DNA of 64,000 nt, from the NCBI GenBank assembly GCA_018818835.1, contig JAHIRD010000060.1, forward strand, positions 62,001 through 126,000, written 5' to 3'. The first letter of the stretch is position 1. Each line of letters starts with the position of its first letter. This DNA comes from Pseudomonadota bacterium. GTDB taxonomy: Bacteria > Desulfobacterota > Desulfobacteria > Desulfobacterales > Desulfolunaceae. Shown piece by piece: positions 8,236 through 17,612 of this stretch. Both the position numbers and the translations under genes were made by a program. The notes below the pieces were generated by a model. The model searched no databases. It saw only the letters and a list, made by a program, of their open reading frames with translations, and had not been told where the DNA came from.

Positions 8236-10020
8236 TCAGGGAATGATCGTGATATCGGGATAGCATGTCTGTATCTGGTTCGATATTTCGTCGCGGAAGT
8301 GTGAGCAGATAAAGACGGATTTTGATTCTGAATCCTTCAGATAGTCCGGACCGGCAATCCGGATACCATCAAGACGCTGACCCCATTTTTCTGAATCATT
8401 GTCAATCAGTGCTTCAATCTCCTTGACATAGGCCAGGTGTTTATTATCCTGATAGGCCCCACCTGTTCCCCATATGAGGATTTTATCTTCCACAAGATCA
8501 AGCATCCTGTTACAGACTATCGTTTCATAGTTCGCTTCAATAACTGCATCAGCCTCGGCCTTGTGTTCTTTCTGTCCGGAGAATTCTTTCAGGAGTACTT
8601 CCAGATAGTGTGGGTTTTTTTTAAAGAATCGACTCGACCGAATGTCTTCAAACGTCGGTTTATCGACAAACAACCTGACAAAGTACAACATAGCAGAAAA
8701 ATACCAGTCATTTCCAGAAACCATGGGTAGGTTTTTAGTCTTAAGCCGCTCAGTCAAGGGGGTCTGAGGCAGAGATTGCAATTGAAAAATGACAAGGTTA
8801 TCTTTTCCCCAATCCAAAGGAAGGTGGGCGGCCATGTCACAGGATTCGATAAGATCTTCTTCTGTTTCAAGAGGATTACCGCAGATAAAATGATAATCCA
8901 TTTTTATGCCCCTCTTATGAAACATCTCTGCCACGGTAAGAATCTGCTCACTCGTGATATCCCGTTCGTATATGTTTCTGGAAAACACGTCTGAACCACT
9001 CTGTATGCCGATGGCCGTACTATAAAGACCTGCCTCACATGCCCATCCCAAGATTTCCGGGTTTGTAAGTATTTGCTTTGTATAAAAATGAGCGAAAAAT
9101 GGGAGCGAAATCTCTTCTTTATAACGTTTGAATAACTCAGCCAGATAACGTTTAGAACCTGTTAAAAATGAATCACAAAAATTTATAAACTGGTATCCGG
9201 TATCTTTTGCCTTCAACAATTCAGAAATAACATTCTCCACACTTCTGCTGCGTCTTGGTGGTGGAGTTTTTCCCGTTCCAAGATATAAGTTCTTCCACTG
9301 CCCTGCTGAGCAGTAGGAACAGGCCCCAACGCATCCTCTTCCAGCAAGCACTGGATAATATGACTTTTTGTGTGGATCCTCCTCATAAACACGATTGTTG
9401 TCGATATAAAAAATATTTTTTTCATGCATCTTGGGTATGGGGTATTGGTCAAGGTTTACTTCCATCGCCCGAACAGAATTACGTATAATGCTTCCGTTCT
9501 CCCGATAAACTATATTTGAAATTCCTTTCATTTCTATGCCCTGCTCGAAAGCGTATACCAGTTCAAGCATAGGGGCTTCACCTTCACCAACGACAACATA
9601 ATCACAAACGTCCAAATAAATCTCAGGGTTATATGACGGCCCGTATCCGCCTGCTATTACGAGTACATCTTTAAATCGTGATTTTATCGATTGGAGTAAT
9701 TCAGAGTTTCGATGATTCAAAAAACTCCTCGAACTGAATGCAATAATATCCGGCTGTATCTTTGAAAGATGTTGCAGAAGAAGTTCTACCTCAAATGGTG
9801 TCCATGGATTGACATCATATAATCCACGTCGCAATCTGCCATTCACAACTATCTGATAATTAATCGGTTTATCTATTGGTTCTTTAATCAGGTCATCATA
9901 GGATTCCTGTTTAAAGAAAACAAGACTTGTATGATGACCATTGTCATCGAGCAACCGGCTCATTATTCGGATACCCAATGCAAAATCATCATAAACTGTC
10001 AAAAATACTATCTTAGACAT
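8236..10020 (-). CDS. B12-binding-type radical SAM protein with C-terminal Rossmann-like module
   Basis: A 594-residue protein. The N-terminal ~200 residues resemble a cobalamin-binding domain (SSRSFLNHRN, VIAGGYGPSYNP, VVGEGEAPMLEL). The radical-SAM core carries C230-x3-C234-x2-C237 (GCVGACSYC). Residues 512-594 form a separate module: ILIWGTGG, then ALIDNDSEKWG, then VFICSHFRDEI, ending IIP. The same module ends the next upstream gene (10037-11281) and the first gene of the operon. The ATG has AGGG six bases upstream. It may carry out C-methylation or another radical rearrangement on a glycan intermediate. Whether it truly binds cobalamin cannot be settled, because no DxHxxG motif is obvious. 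Confidence 0.86.
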   Translation of the reverse strand: MSKIVFLTVYDDFALGIRIMSRLLDDNGHHTSLVFFKQESYDDLIKEPIDKPINYQIVVNGRLRRGLYDVNPWTPFEVELLLQHLSKIQPDIIAFSSRSFLNHRNSELLQSIKSRFKDVLVIAGGYGPSYNPEIYLDVCDYVVVGEGEAPMLELVYAFEQGIEMKGISNIVYRENGSIIRNSVRAMEVNLDQYPIPKMHEKNIFYIDNNRVYEEDPHKKSYYPVLAGRGCVGACSYCSAGQWKNLYLGTGKTPPPRRSRSVENVISELLKAKDTGYQFINFCDSFLTGSKRYLAELFKRYKEEISLPFFAHFYTKQILTNPEILGWACEAGLYSTAIGIQSGSDVFSRNIYERDITSEQILTVAEMFHKRGIKMDYHFICGNPLETEEDLIESCDMAAHLPLDWGKDNLVIFQLQSLPQTPLTERLKTKNLPMVSGNDWYFSAMLYFVRLFVDKPTFEDIRSSRFFKKNPHYLEVLLKEFSGQKEHKAEADAVIEANYETIVCNRMLDLVEDKILIWGTGGAYQDNKHLAYVKEIEALIDNDSEKWGQRLDGIRIAGPDYLKDSESKSVFICSHFRDEISNQIQTCYPDITIIP

Positions 10021-10036
10021 AAATTGCCCTGTTATT

Positions 10037-11281
10037 TTATGGAATCAATGTAAATTGTGGGAAATCCCTTCTGATTGCTTCACAGATCTCTTCCTTAAAA
10101 CTCGAACAGATAAAAATCGGTTTGGATGTCCTGCTCTTCAGTTCAACAGGTGAGATAATCTGTCTCCCTTCAAAAAACTGCCCAGCCTTTTTTGGATCAC
10201 TGTCAATAAAGGCTTCAATCTCCTGACCTTCAAAAAGATCCTTCATCATTTCGTATCCACCGGAGGTTCCCCATACATAGATGGATTCACCCCTAATCGA
10301 TTTCAGGTTCCGGCGATAGGTATCCTTCAGTTGTTCAACAGGCCCGAGGGATGACTTTCCAGGAATAATTTTTTCAGATAAAAACTGCCTTTGTTCAAAG
10401 GCAAAGGTATTCTCGACAACGGCAATAGGGTCAATATCACTCAGGTAAGCAGCCGAAGCGTCATTATATTTTGATTCGAGTGCAAGCTCTTTTTTGAAAA
10501 ACGCTTTGTCTGACTGTTTTTCAGCATAGAGAAATACACGATGACGACGATAGAAATCGGGGATGGCAATTCTGGGAACAATTTCCATAATATTACAGAA
10601 TCCCACAGATTGCAGCATCATGATAATCGCGGACCTGGAATATTGAAACACCAGTCTCTGTCCCTCATCGTGCTTGAACGGACCGTTTTGTTCAAAATGA
10701 CAGGCCATTGTTCCCCAGTATTCCGGTACTTTCGCTCTGTCTTTCAGTGACGGATAATCAGAATCAGGTAATAACGCGTCAAAGTCCATGATCAAAAAAT
10801 CATGGGTCATGTGAAACACCCTTTGTAGAAATTCCACAGGATTGCAGACATGATTGATGACACCCATCAGCAATGAAATATCAAAGGACTTCGCCGGATG
10901 AAACCCCTCGACATTCGTGCAGATAAAATCGAGATTATCCAATCCAAAATACTCTTTGACAAAACAGGCCTGGGCAACAGATCTTGAATCACCGTCAATT
11001 CCGACAATATTTCTGAAACCATGGCGCTGAAACAAGAGAGAGAGCCACCCGTCCATACAGCCGATATCCACAACAGTTTTATCCTCAAAGGATCCCCTGG
11101 TAAGCCTCTCCAATATGGGAAAGAGTGTTTTCGCGATGTAGTGCTGCGCCGAAATTATCTTATGTAGTCCCCACTGATCACGTGGGATCGAATAAACCCC
11201 GGGCTCGAATTCAATAAGGTGCTGCCATGGCCCGAGATGTTCAATTTTTTCAGCAAGAGAAAGTGAACTCATTTCATTCAC
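10037..11281 (-). CDS. SAM-dependent methyltransferase with C-terminal Rossmann-like module
   Basis: A 414-residue two-part protein. Residues about 60-200 are a class I methyltransferase with motif I VVDIGCMDG, post-I IVGIDGDS, and a LLMGVINHV motif reminiscent of the CmoB/DUF1698 group. Residues 333-414 form the same small module as in the neighbouring radical-SAM protein: YVWGTSGG, FIDSDPKKAGQ, FICSSFKEEI and a terminal LIP. It follows the radical-SAM gene by 3 bases and precedes the other module-bearing gene by 16. The methyltransferase acceptor is unknown. The module may sense or hold a nucleotide-linked substrate common to the operon. Confidence 0.85.
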   Translation of the reverse strand: MNEMSSLSLAEKIEHLGPWQHLIEFEPGVYSIPRDQWGLHKIISAQHYIAKTLFPILERLTRGSFEDKTVVDIGCMDGWLSLLFQRHGFRNIVGIDGDSRSVAQACFVKEYFGLDNLDFICTNVEGFHPAKSFDISLLMGVINHVCNPVEFLQRVFHMTHDFLIMDFDALLPDSDYPSLKDRAKVPEYWGTMACHFEQNGPFKHDEGQRLVFQYSRSAIIMMLQSVGFCNIMEIVPRIAIPDFYRRHRVFLYAEKQSDKAFFKKELALESKYNDASAAYLSDIDPIAVVENTFAFEQRQFLSEKIIPGKSSLGPVEQLKDTYRRNLKSIRGESIYVWGTSGGYEMMKDLFEGQEIEAFIDSDPKKAGQFFEGRQIISPVELKSRTSKPIFICSSFKEEICEAIRRDFPQFTLIP

Positions 11282-11284
11282 GCC

Positions 11285-12376
11285 TTATACGAAATTGACA
11301 TGCTGGGGTGCGTTCTTTGTTATATCCCAGAGAAATTCATTGATGGCATTGGTTCTGCAGCCCGAATAGCACCGGTGAACATCTATTTTTTTCACTGCAT
11401 CCACAACATCCTGATAGCGCTTACTTTGAAGTATCTCGATAAACGATTGTTCAATCAGATCCCCCATCCTGTATTCTTCTTCTTTATGGTCAAAAAACAT
11501 GCCACAGGGATAAAGTTTGCCATCGCCGCTTGAATAGAGAAGAAAGGGGACACCCAGACACTGGTTATACGTTCGAACCCCCTTCTCTCCGATCTTACGC
11601 CATTTAACAACAACGCTGTAATCACATGTGCTGAGGGCTTCAGCCTCATTCAGAATATCCGAATACGTATCGTATTCACCAAGATTGTTAAAAACCCCAA
11701 GACTGTTCTCAACAGTATCACTGCACTGCTTAACAACAAGGTAGTCCACACCCAGTTCACTGCCCAGCGTTGCAAGGGGCAGAACCTGATCGACATTGGA
11801 CGGTGTCAGAACCATTTGCAAACCGATGGTAACCTTTAAATTCTTTTTTCGCTTGTATTCAACGCAAAATCGAATTTTATCGAGAGCTGTTTGAAAGTCA
11901 TGACTACGATGGATACGGCGATACGCTTCATCGGATGCGGCACTGATGTTAAAACGAATCCAGGTAAGATGCTCCAGAGCCTTCTCACCGTCTGGTCCTT
12001 TATCGAAAAGAATCCCATTGGTGCCGAGGGCTATATCAACCCCTGATTTCTGACCTTCCACCACAGCGTCATAGACGTGGGGATTCAACAGGGGTTCACC
12101 CTCACCGATAAACGCCATGGATCGAACACCAACCTCACCCGCCTGCCTGACATACCTTAACAAGGGGTCTCGCGGAAAAAATGTCGTTTTCCCTTTCTTA
12201 TACTGATTACCCTGCATAATACCAAAACAGTATTCACAGGCAATGTTGCATCCCTTGCTGAGCCCCACATCGATATGAAGGGGTGGTATCCGCTCTCCCT
12301 TCTGCCATTCTGAAATCCGATCAAGGTGCCAGAGCATTTTATGGCCATCCATAATATATTTATCCCGATTATTCAC
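11285..12376 (-). CDS. Radical SAM protein with SPASM-like C-terminus (paralogue of 13317-14414)
   Basis: The start chosen is a GTG whose last two bases lie in the TGA of the upstream RmlD-like gene (GTGA), with AGGAGG four bases before it. A longer frame to 12466 would overlap that gene by 94 bases and has no such site. The 363-residue product carries C43-x3-C47-x2-C50 (GCNIACEYC), IGEGEPLL in place of the usual GGEP, and SPASM-like cysteines (YPCGMFF, CYSGC). It aligns end to end with the protein of 13317-14414, including N-terminal HK(M/L) and the tail HVNF(V/I). The two probably act on related substrates. Confidence 0.87.
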   Translation of the reverse strand: MNNRDKYIMDGHKMLWHLDRISEWQKGERIPPLHIDVGLSKGCNIACEYCFGIMQGNQYKKGKTTFFPRDPLLRYVRQAGEVGVRSMAFIGEGEPLLNPHVYDAVVEGQKSGVDIALGTNGILFDKGPDGEKALEHLTWIRFNISAASDEAYRRIHRSHDFQTALDKIRFCVEYKRKKNLKVTIGLQMVLTPSNVDQVLPLATLGSELGVDYLVVKQCSDTVENSLGVFNNLGEYDTYSDILNEAEALSTCDYSVVVKWRKIGEKGVRTYNQCLGVPFLLYSSGDGKLYPCGMFFDHKEEEYRMGDLIEQSFIEILQSKRYQDVVDAVKKIDVHRCYSGCRTNAINEFLWDITKNAPQHVNFV

Positions 12377-13239
12377 AAAGCCTCCTGGGGTTGAGATTTC
12401 AGAATTTTTATGTAATCTTCCATGGCGTCCTGCCACGGGCGCATGTGATCCGTTTTCACTGAACATATAGCCGTATTCAAGGGTTTCATTTCTGTTTCAT
12501 TGACTGAAAAATCAGCTGCTTTTGCTCTTAAAATCCGTACAGGCAATTTCATTTTTTCAAAAAAGACCTTTGCAAAGTCATAAAGACTTGCAACCCCTTC
12601 ATTTTTAATATGATACAGGCCACATTCCTTACCCGAATCCATGAGCGAATAGACACCTTGTGCAATGTCATTACTGAATGAAGGACAGGAAATTACATCA
12701 TCTGCGATTCGCAGTTCATCCGCACCGGACAATACATGCCGATACATTTTATCGATAAAGATGCTCCCGGCATTTTGGCGTGGACCAAATAAAATCGGGA
12801 TTCGGATGATATAATAGTTCCGGCAAAGATTCCTGACGAATAAATCACCCATATACTTAGTCATACCATACAAATTTAGCGGATTCGGCTGATCATCTTC
12901 TGTGTAAAGATCACCCTTACGTCCGTCAAACACTGAATCGGTGCTGAACTGTACAAGACAGATATTTCGTTTATCACACAATTTGGAAAGGTTTCTCACC
13001 GCTTCCGTATTTACGGCAAACGCTTCACCCGGATTAGCAGCACAGGGTTCTACGCCAAGATACGCCGAGGTGTTGATGACATAGTCCGGTTTTTCCTCAT
13101 CCAAAACCCTTCGGACCTGATTGACATCTTTGATTTCCAGATCATTGTGATCCTTAGGTGTTATCTGAAACCGGCCGCGATTCTCGGATTGCAGCGCCGT
13201 TCCCATCACCCCGGTAGATCCTATAAGCAGGACTTTCAT
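12373..13239 (-). CDS. RmlD-like dTDP-4-dehydrorhamnose reductase family protein
   Basis: This 288-residue SDR belongs to the RmlD_sub_bind group: LLIGSTGVMG loop at the N-terminus, VINTSAYLGVEPCAANP, FSTDSVFDG, and the catalytic YGMTK pair. RmlD reduces a 4-keto nucleotide sugar; relatives reduce other keto-deoxy sugars. The ATG at 13239 is preferred over the upstream TTG because AAGGAC lies 8 bases before it. It sits between the two paralogous radical-SAM genes. No RmlA, RmlB or RmlC is present in the window, so dTDP-rhamnose itself is not implied. Confidence 0.85.
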   Translation of the reverse strand: MKVLLIGSTGVMGTALQSENRGRFQITPKDHNDLEIKDVNQVRRVLDEEKPDYVINTSAYLGVEPCAANPGEAFAVNTEAVRNLSKLCDKRNICLVQFSTDSVFDGRKGDLYTEDDQPNPLNLYGMTKYMGDLFVRNLCRNYYIIRIPILFGPRQNAGSIFIDKMYRHVLSGADELRIADDVISCPSFSNDIAQGVYSLMDSGKECGLYHIKNEGVASLYDFAKVFFEKMKLPVRILRAKAADFSVNETEMKPLNTAICSVKTDHMRPWQDAMEDYIKILKSQPQEAL

Positions 13240-13316
13240 GATCAAGTGTCCTTTTAAAAAGTGATAATCGATATAAAAAAATTTAAAGAATCAGTGTTGA
13301 TTCCACATGGTGGTTC

Positions 13317-14414
13317 TTATATAAAATTCACATGGGGATGCGGTTTTTTCAAACCCTCTAAATATTCGTTGATACTTCCCATTCTGCAGTTCACACGGCA
13401 TTCTCCAAGATCAAACGAATTGCGCAGTGTCTCAAACAGTTTTTTTCGTGTTTCACTTTCCCATATGTCCTTCAGGGAGTGAGTCTCAAGATTTCCAAGA
13501 GTAAATCTCTCATCTTTTAAAAACGCACTGCAGGCCGTCACATCATGATTCGCACCAAGGTATGCCCAGAAAAACGGCGTTGCATTACAGCATTTGAAAT
13601 AACTGCTCCTGCTGATCAGATGACCGGTTGTCTCTGATCTGTATAACACCTTAAATGTGTCGTTTGACAATCGAGGTATCTCTTTAGCTTGCTCATGGAG
13701 ATGTTCGTAATTAAGCCCTGCATATTTGCGGGTTTTGCTGAACATATGCTGCGAATAAGGTTTGATGACAAGGTAATCCAAGCCGATTTCATCACGGCAG
13801 ATTTTTGCAAGTGTTTTTAGCTCATGACTGTTTTCCGGCAGGAGCAATACCTGCGCTCCGATCGTACAGGAAAATCCGTTTCTGTTTCGATAGTCTACCG
13901 CATATTTCAGATTTTCAACGACCTTTATAAAATCAGCTTGTTGTGTTCCATGGATCAATGCATATGTTGCAGGTGTTCCGGCGTCGATACTGACCTTGAT
14001 CCAGGTTGTTATGGGTAGGATTTTATCGACATTTTTTTTAGTCAGTAAAACACCGTTTGTGGTAAAGGCAATATCGATACCCGACTCAACAGTCAACGTT
14101 GCAAGCGCGTAAATATGTTTGTATAATAAAGGTTCACCTTCGCCAGCAAACATAACACTTTTAACCCCAACCCGCCCCATCTCGGGCAAGACACGTTTCA
14201 TTACGTCCATATCCAGACATTTCGGTTTATACCCGATATAATCCATGGCGCAGAAAATACACCGATGATTACAGGCGCCTGTGGGAGAAAATTCCATATA
14301 TATGGGATAAATTTGTTTAACTTTGTCCCAGTCATCTCCAGATTCGAGCCATTGTGCAACCCGCCGGGGATGATACATCAGCTTATGGCTGTCGATCCTG
14401 TATTCGTCAGACAT
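13317..14414 (-). CDS. Radical SAM protein with SPASM-like C-terminus (paralogue of 11285-12376)
   Basis: A 365-residue radical-SAM protein with C48-x3-C52-x2-C55 (ACNHRCIFC) and FAGEGEPLL. C-terminal cysteines (FKCCNA, TACSAFL, ECRVNCR) and the tail PHVNFI match its paralogue two genes downstream. The ATG overlaps the end of the upstream gene by 8 bases and has AGGGAG six bases ahead. Having both copies in one operon suggests two successive or alternative reactions on similar molecules. The reaction is unknown. Both share the unusual GEGEP instead of GGEP at the SAM-ribose-binding strand. Confidence 0.87.
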   Translation of the reverse strand: MSDEYRIDSHKLMYHPRRVAQWLESGDDWDKVKQIYPIYMEFSPTGACNHRCIFCAMDYIGYKPKCLDMDVMKRVLPEMGRVGVKSVMFAGEGEPLLYKHIYALATLTVESGIDIAFTTNGVLLTKKNVDKILPITTWIKVSIDAGTPATYALIHGTQQADFIKVVENLKYAVDYRNRNGFSCTIGAQVLLLPENSHELKTLAKICRDEIGLDYLVIKPYSQHMFSKTRKYAGLNYEHLHEQAKEIPRLSNDTFKVLYRSETTGHLISRSSYFKCCNATPFFWAYLGANHDVTACSAFLKDERFTLGNLETHSLKDIWESETRKKLFETLRNSFDLGECRVNCRMGSINEYLEGLKKPHPHVNFI

Positions 14415-15414
14415 TTTTTTCTCCCTGCAATGACACCGCCGCCCAAAGCTGGGGTATTGTTTCCAAATGTCTGCCTTTCACATAATAGCTTTGCCCACCA
14501 TCCTCCATGGTTCTCACAAGCATCGTTTTCCAGGGTCTGAAATAATATCCGGGCTCTGTTTTTTGGGGTACGCGTTTAAAATCATCAGGAAGATCAACAA
14601 GGTCGCAAACCAGCATTGTAAAATTCCGGACGGATCTGCCCGTCTGTCTGGCAACATTCCGTACCATGGAAAGTGACTTCAGATAGACTTCCGGAGCCAT
14701 GACAGCGCTGCCGAAGTTCATCATAACCCCTCCCTGTTCAAGAGATTCCATCACATGGGTAAACCGCAAAAAATCAACGTGACTTGCCTGGCCATAGTCC
14801 GCCCCTGAAAAATTTGGGAATTGATGGATGATATCATAGCCGATCCCAACATGAACGGTTGCGGGGATACCCAACCTGTATGCTGCAGCAAACAAACTGA
14901 TGTCTTTATGAGCATAGTCACCCTCAAAAATGGCTTTACCCACTGATTCCCCAAGGCCCCTGCCCTGTGAGGCTCCCTTTGAAACGATATCGTTGATTTT
15001 TCCGGTTTCATGCCATAACCCGAATCGTCCGTCCCGGATATAGCACGCCACAGATTCGGTGGTGGCTCCTGCCAAGGCAAACTCATAATCATGAATGATT
15101 CCTGCCCCGTTCAAGGCGATACATGAAATAAACCCCTTTTCCATCAGATTGATAAGATATTTCTGGACCCCGGAACGAATCACATGGGCACCCATCATCA
15201 AAATAACACTGGCACCGTTTTTTCTTGCCGCCCTTATTCTGGAACCGAGTATTTTAAAAACCGGGCTCACGACAGGAGGCATGGAAACCTCAGAGATATC
15301 CGCCAGACAAAGATCGCTCCGGCGTTCAGACAGGGGGAGAATCGTCAGAGCTGAACAATCAAATTCTTTGTGTCGTTTTGTCATCGTCATATGTTTCAAT
15401 GGAGTGGTAGTCAT
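14407..15414 (-). CDS. Conserved protein of unknown function, possibly remote deoxyhypusine-synthase-like fold
   Basis: A 335-residue soluble protein that I cannot name securely. It contains VILMMGAHVIRSG and CIALNGAGIIHDYEFALAG, then IPATVHVGIGYDIIHQFPN and FGSAVMAPEVYLKSL. The alternating glycine-rich strands suggest a Rossmann-type NAD-binding fold. Deoxyhypusine-synthase-like proteins have a similar glycine/asparagine pattern, but this is only a weak resemblance and the usual catalytic lysine context is not evident. The ATG has AAGGGA eight bases upstream. It lies between the HldE-like gene and a radical-SAM gene, so a role in sugar or polyol metabolism is plausible. Confidence 0.7.
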   Translation of the reverse strand: MTTTPLKHMTMTKRHKEFDCSALTILPLSERRSDLCLADISEVSMPPVVSPVFKILGSRIRAARKNGASVILMMGAHVIRSGVQKYLINLMEKGFISCIALNGAGIIHDYEFALAGATTESVACYIRDGRFGLWHETGKINDIVSKGASQGRGLGESVGKAIFEGDYAHKDISLFAAAYRLGIPATVHVGIGYDIIHQFPNFSGADYGQASHVDFLRFTHVMESLEQGGVMMNFGSAVMAPEVYLKSLSMVRNVARQTGRSVRNFTMLVCDLVDLPDDFKRVPQKTEPGYYFRPWKTMLVRTMEDGGQSYYVKGRHLETIPQLWAAVSLQGEKNV

Positions 15415-15424
15415 CGTGAATCCC

Positions 15425-16939
15425 TTACTTTAAAAGGGAGGTCAAAAACGTGTTCAAGCTAAGCTTATCAATCGATTTCTTGTTACCGATCACACCCACC
15501 GAGATGGCGCCCACAACATTGCCCAGAAAACCGATGACTTCATCGGATGCACCAAGATAGGACGCCATGGCGGTCAGTGAGAAAACCGTATCCCCTGCCC
15601 CCACGCGATCAACCACGTGCGTTGCAAAGGCAGGAACATCGACACTAACGCCTGTGTCGTTCATGACCACATTCCCTTTTCTGCCCCGGGTAACCACAAA
15701 CTGTTTTGTACCAAGGTGTGCTGAAAGCTTTTGCATCATGGGTTGGATGCTGCCGTTTTTATTTCGCATTTCAAGTCGAATTTCGTGTTCGGCGATACAT
15801 GCATAATCGGCCCGTTGGTATCGGGTCACGGTGTGAAATCCTCTGTTCCCAGAGTTAGCCTGGGCATTAACGGCAAGAAAGAGCGATTTCTCGCAGAGTA
15901 GTGATACGATAGCATCACTGATGGCACCGTGGCCGAAATCCGAGGCGATCACAAGGTCATACTTATCTATATTGCCCTCAAGCCATTGGCACATGATCGA
16001 TTCTTTTTCTTTGCAAAGGCCGGAATCGTCCATGATGTAAACTTCAAACATCTTGTTAAAGGAATACCCGTCAACAAATCGCCGTTTGATCAGAGTAGGA
16101 GCGCCTTTTTGGACTTCATGGTACAAAGCGACATTATCTTTGAGCTGGGATCGAATGAACGCTTCATGGGAATCCCTTTCACCGATCACGGTGACAAGCT
16201 GAACCAATCCTGCGAAATTGGCCACATGGTTGGCCACGGCGAGAACGCCTCCGGCAAAAAGATCTCTTGACTGGTATTTCACAGTCAGAACCGGGTCTTT
16301 GGTGGATTTCCCCATGGGTTCGCAGTATTGGTATTCATCGAGTATGGTATCGCCTATGACAAGAACCCGGAGTTCTGCCATTCGTTCCAGCAGTTGGGTG
16401 ATCTCCGAAAGACTGTTGCGAGTCCTGAACAGTTTAATGTAATCATCAATTTCACGGGGAAGGTTGGACAGATAGCGATTGATCAGATTTGATGAGCTGA
16501 ACACGATATCGTGGGTAAATGCAATTCGTGCTCCGATTTCATCCACAACATCATTTTCCCGCTGTATTTTGCCGGTTTTATCGCTGACTAGTTTCTTGAA
16601 TTCCGATCCCTTTACATACACATCGGGCCGGAGTAGTCGCAAGGTTTCCTCGGCTGTGGGCCAGGCGTTGATGGCGGCGTAATGCACCATTTTCAGGGAT
16701 GCCACCGCCTCGGCCCTCAATTCTTCCGGAAAAGCTGGACGGTAAGGGCCCTTGTCCACAAACCGATCCGGGGTGACCGTCACCACAAGCACATCGCCCA
16801 TGCTAGCAGCCTCTTCAAAATAACGGATATGACCGATATGCAGAAGGTCAAAGACTCCATGGCAGTGAACCACGGTCTTACCCTGTTCTTTGAGTTCCCT
16901 GATCGTGTCTGCAAGCGTATTCAGATCCGTCAATTTCAT
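15425..16939 (-). CDS. Bifunctional nucleotidyltransferase/PfkB-type sugar kinase (HldE-like, domains in reverse order)
   Basis: The ATG at 16939 is chosen because GAAGGGG precedes it and it follows the SIS stop by one base; a frame opening at 16960 has no site. In the 504-residue product the cytidylyltransferase-like domain comes first (HGVFDLLHIGH, HIGH at 34-37; VKGSEF). The ribokinase/PfkB domain follows (LVIGDTILDEY near 190, catalytic GAGD at 447-450). In E. coli HldE the kinase is first. HldE makes ADP-heptose by phosphorylating heptose-7-phosphate and then adenylylating it. With the GmhA-like gene just upstream, a heptose or related sugar nucleotide is likely. Confidence 0.87.
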   Translation of the reverse strand: MKLTDLNTLADTIRELKEQGKTVVHCHGVFDLLHIGHIRYFEEAASMGDVLVVTVTPDRFVDKGPYRPAFPEELRAEAVASLKMVHYAAINAWPTAEETLRLLRPDVYVKGSEFKKLVSDKTGKIQRENDVVDEIGARIAFTHDIVFSSSNLINRYLSNLPREIDDYIKLFRTRNSLSEITQLLERMAELRVLVIGDTILDEYQYCEPMGKSTKDPVLTVKYQSRDLFAGGVLAVANHVANFAGLVQLVTVIGERDSHEAFIRSQLKDNVALYHEVQKGAPTLIKRRFVDGYSFNKMFEVYIMDDSGLCKEKESIMCQWLEGNIDKYDLVIASDFGHGAISDAIVSLLCEKSLFLAVNAQANSGNRGFHTVTRYQRADYACIAEHEIRLEMRNKNGSIQPMMQKLSAHLGTKQFVVTRGRKGNVVMNDTGVSVDVPAFATHVVDRVGAGDTVFSLTAMASYLGASDEVIGFLGNVVGAISVGVIGNKKSIDKLSLNTFLTSLLK

Positions 16940-16940
16940 G

Positions 16941-17597
16941 TCAGACCCCTTCGCTTGCAAACAGCGGATGAAGCTGAAAAAGATCTGCCTTACCCCTTCG
17001 ATTCATTTTAAGAAACGTATACACAAGGTGTCCGACGATTGAAAATACATCTTCCACAGGCCCGTATTCACCTTCAAATGTGGGTATATGAAGATGAATA
17101 TCCGTAATGTCCTTCATCCGCCCCCCATCAAAGCCCGTCATTCCGATGGTGATAGCACCCTGGCGCACCGCAAAGTCGAGGGCTTCCAGCACATTTTCCG
17201 AATTACCGCTCACCGAGAAGGCAACGACCACATCTCCTCGTTGCAAACGTCCTTCAAGTTGACTGACAAACACCCGGTTGTAACCTTCATCATTGGCCAC
17301 GGCGGTTAACAAAGCCAGATTGTCCGTGAGGCTGGTGGCCTTAATGGGTGATACGCCCCTGGCACGGGTTCCCACATTAATATCGTTGGCATAATGGGAC
17401 GCAATGGCTGCACTGCCTCCATTTCCGATAAAATAGATGTGCTTGCCGTTATCTCCTGCGATTTCAATGGTGTCAATGATCTGACTGATCGTATCCGGGT
17501 CGATTCCCTGAAGAAGCCCTGACAAATACCCCAGATATCGCCGGCTGAAATCACCTTTTGATGTTGCTTTTTTAAAATGACCATTTAAATTTTCCAA
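16941..17597 (-). CDS. SIS-domain phosphosugar isomerase (GmhA-like)
   Basis: A 218-residue SIS protein with IGNGGSAAIASHYANDI (GNGGSA at 58-63) and FSVSGNSENVLEAL near 127. It resembles sedoheptulose-7-phosphate isomerase GmhA and the phosphoheptose isomerases of S-layer glycan clusters. GmhA converts sedoheptulose-7-phosphate to D-glycero-manno-heptose-7-phosphate, the substrate for an HldE kinase. The HldE-like gene begins one base after this stop, which supports that pairing. HldD and GmhB are not recognised in the window, although the SDR at 477-1448 could serve as an epimerase. Confidence 0.86.
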   Translation of the reverse strand: MENLNGHFKKATSKGDFSRRYLGYLSGLLQGIDPDTISQIIDTIEIAGDNGKHIYFIGNGGSAAIASHYANDINVGTRARGVSPIKATSLTDNLALLTAVANDEGYNRVFVSQLEGRLQRGDVVVAFSVSGNSENVLEALDFAVRQGAITIGMTGFDGGRMKDITDIHLHIPTFEGEYGPVEDVFSIVGHLVYTFLKMNRRGKADLFQLHPLFASEGV

Positions 17598-17612
17598 AAC
17601 AGCCTCCTTTGC

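Noticed and set aside
12377-12466. N-terminal extension of the radical-SAM gene to 12466
   Set aside because: It would overlap the RmlD-like gene by 94 bases. The GTG at 12376 has AGGAGG and lines up with the start of its paralogue.
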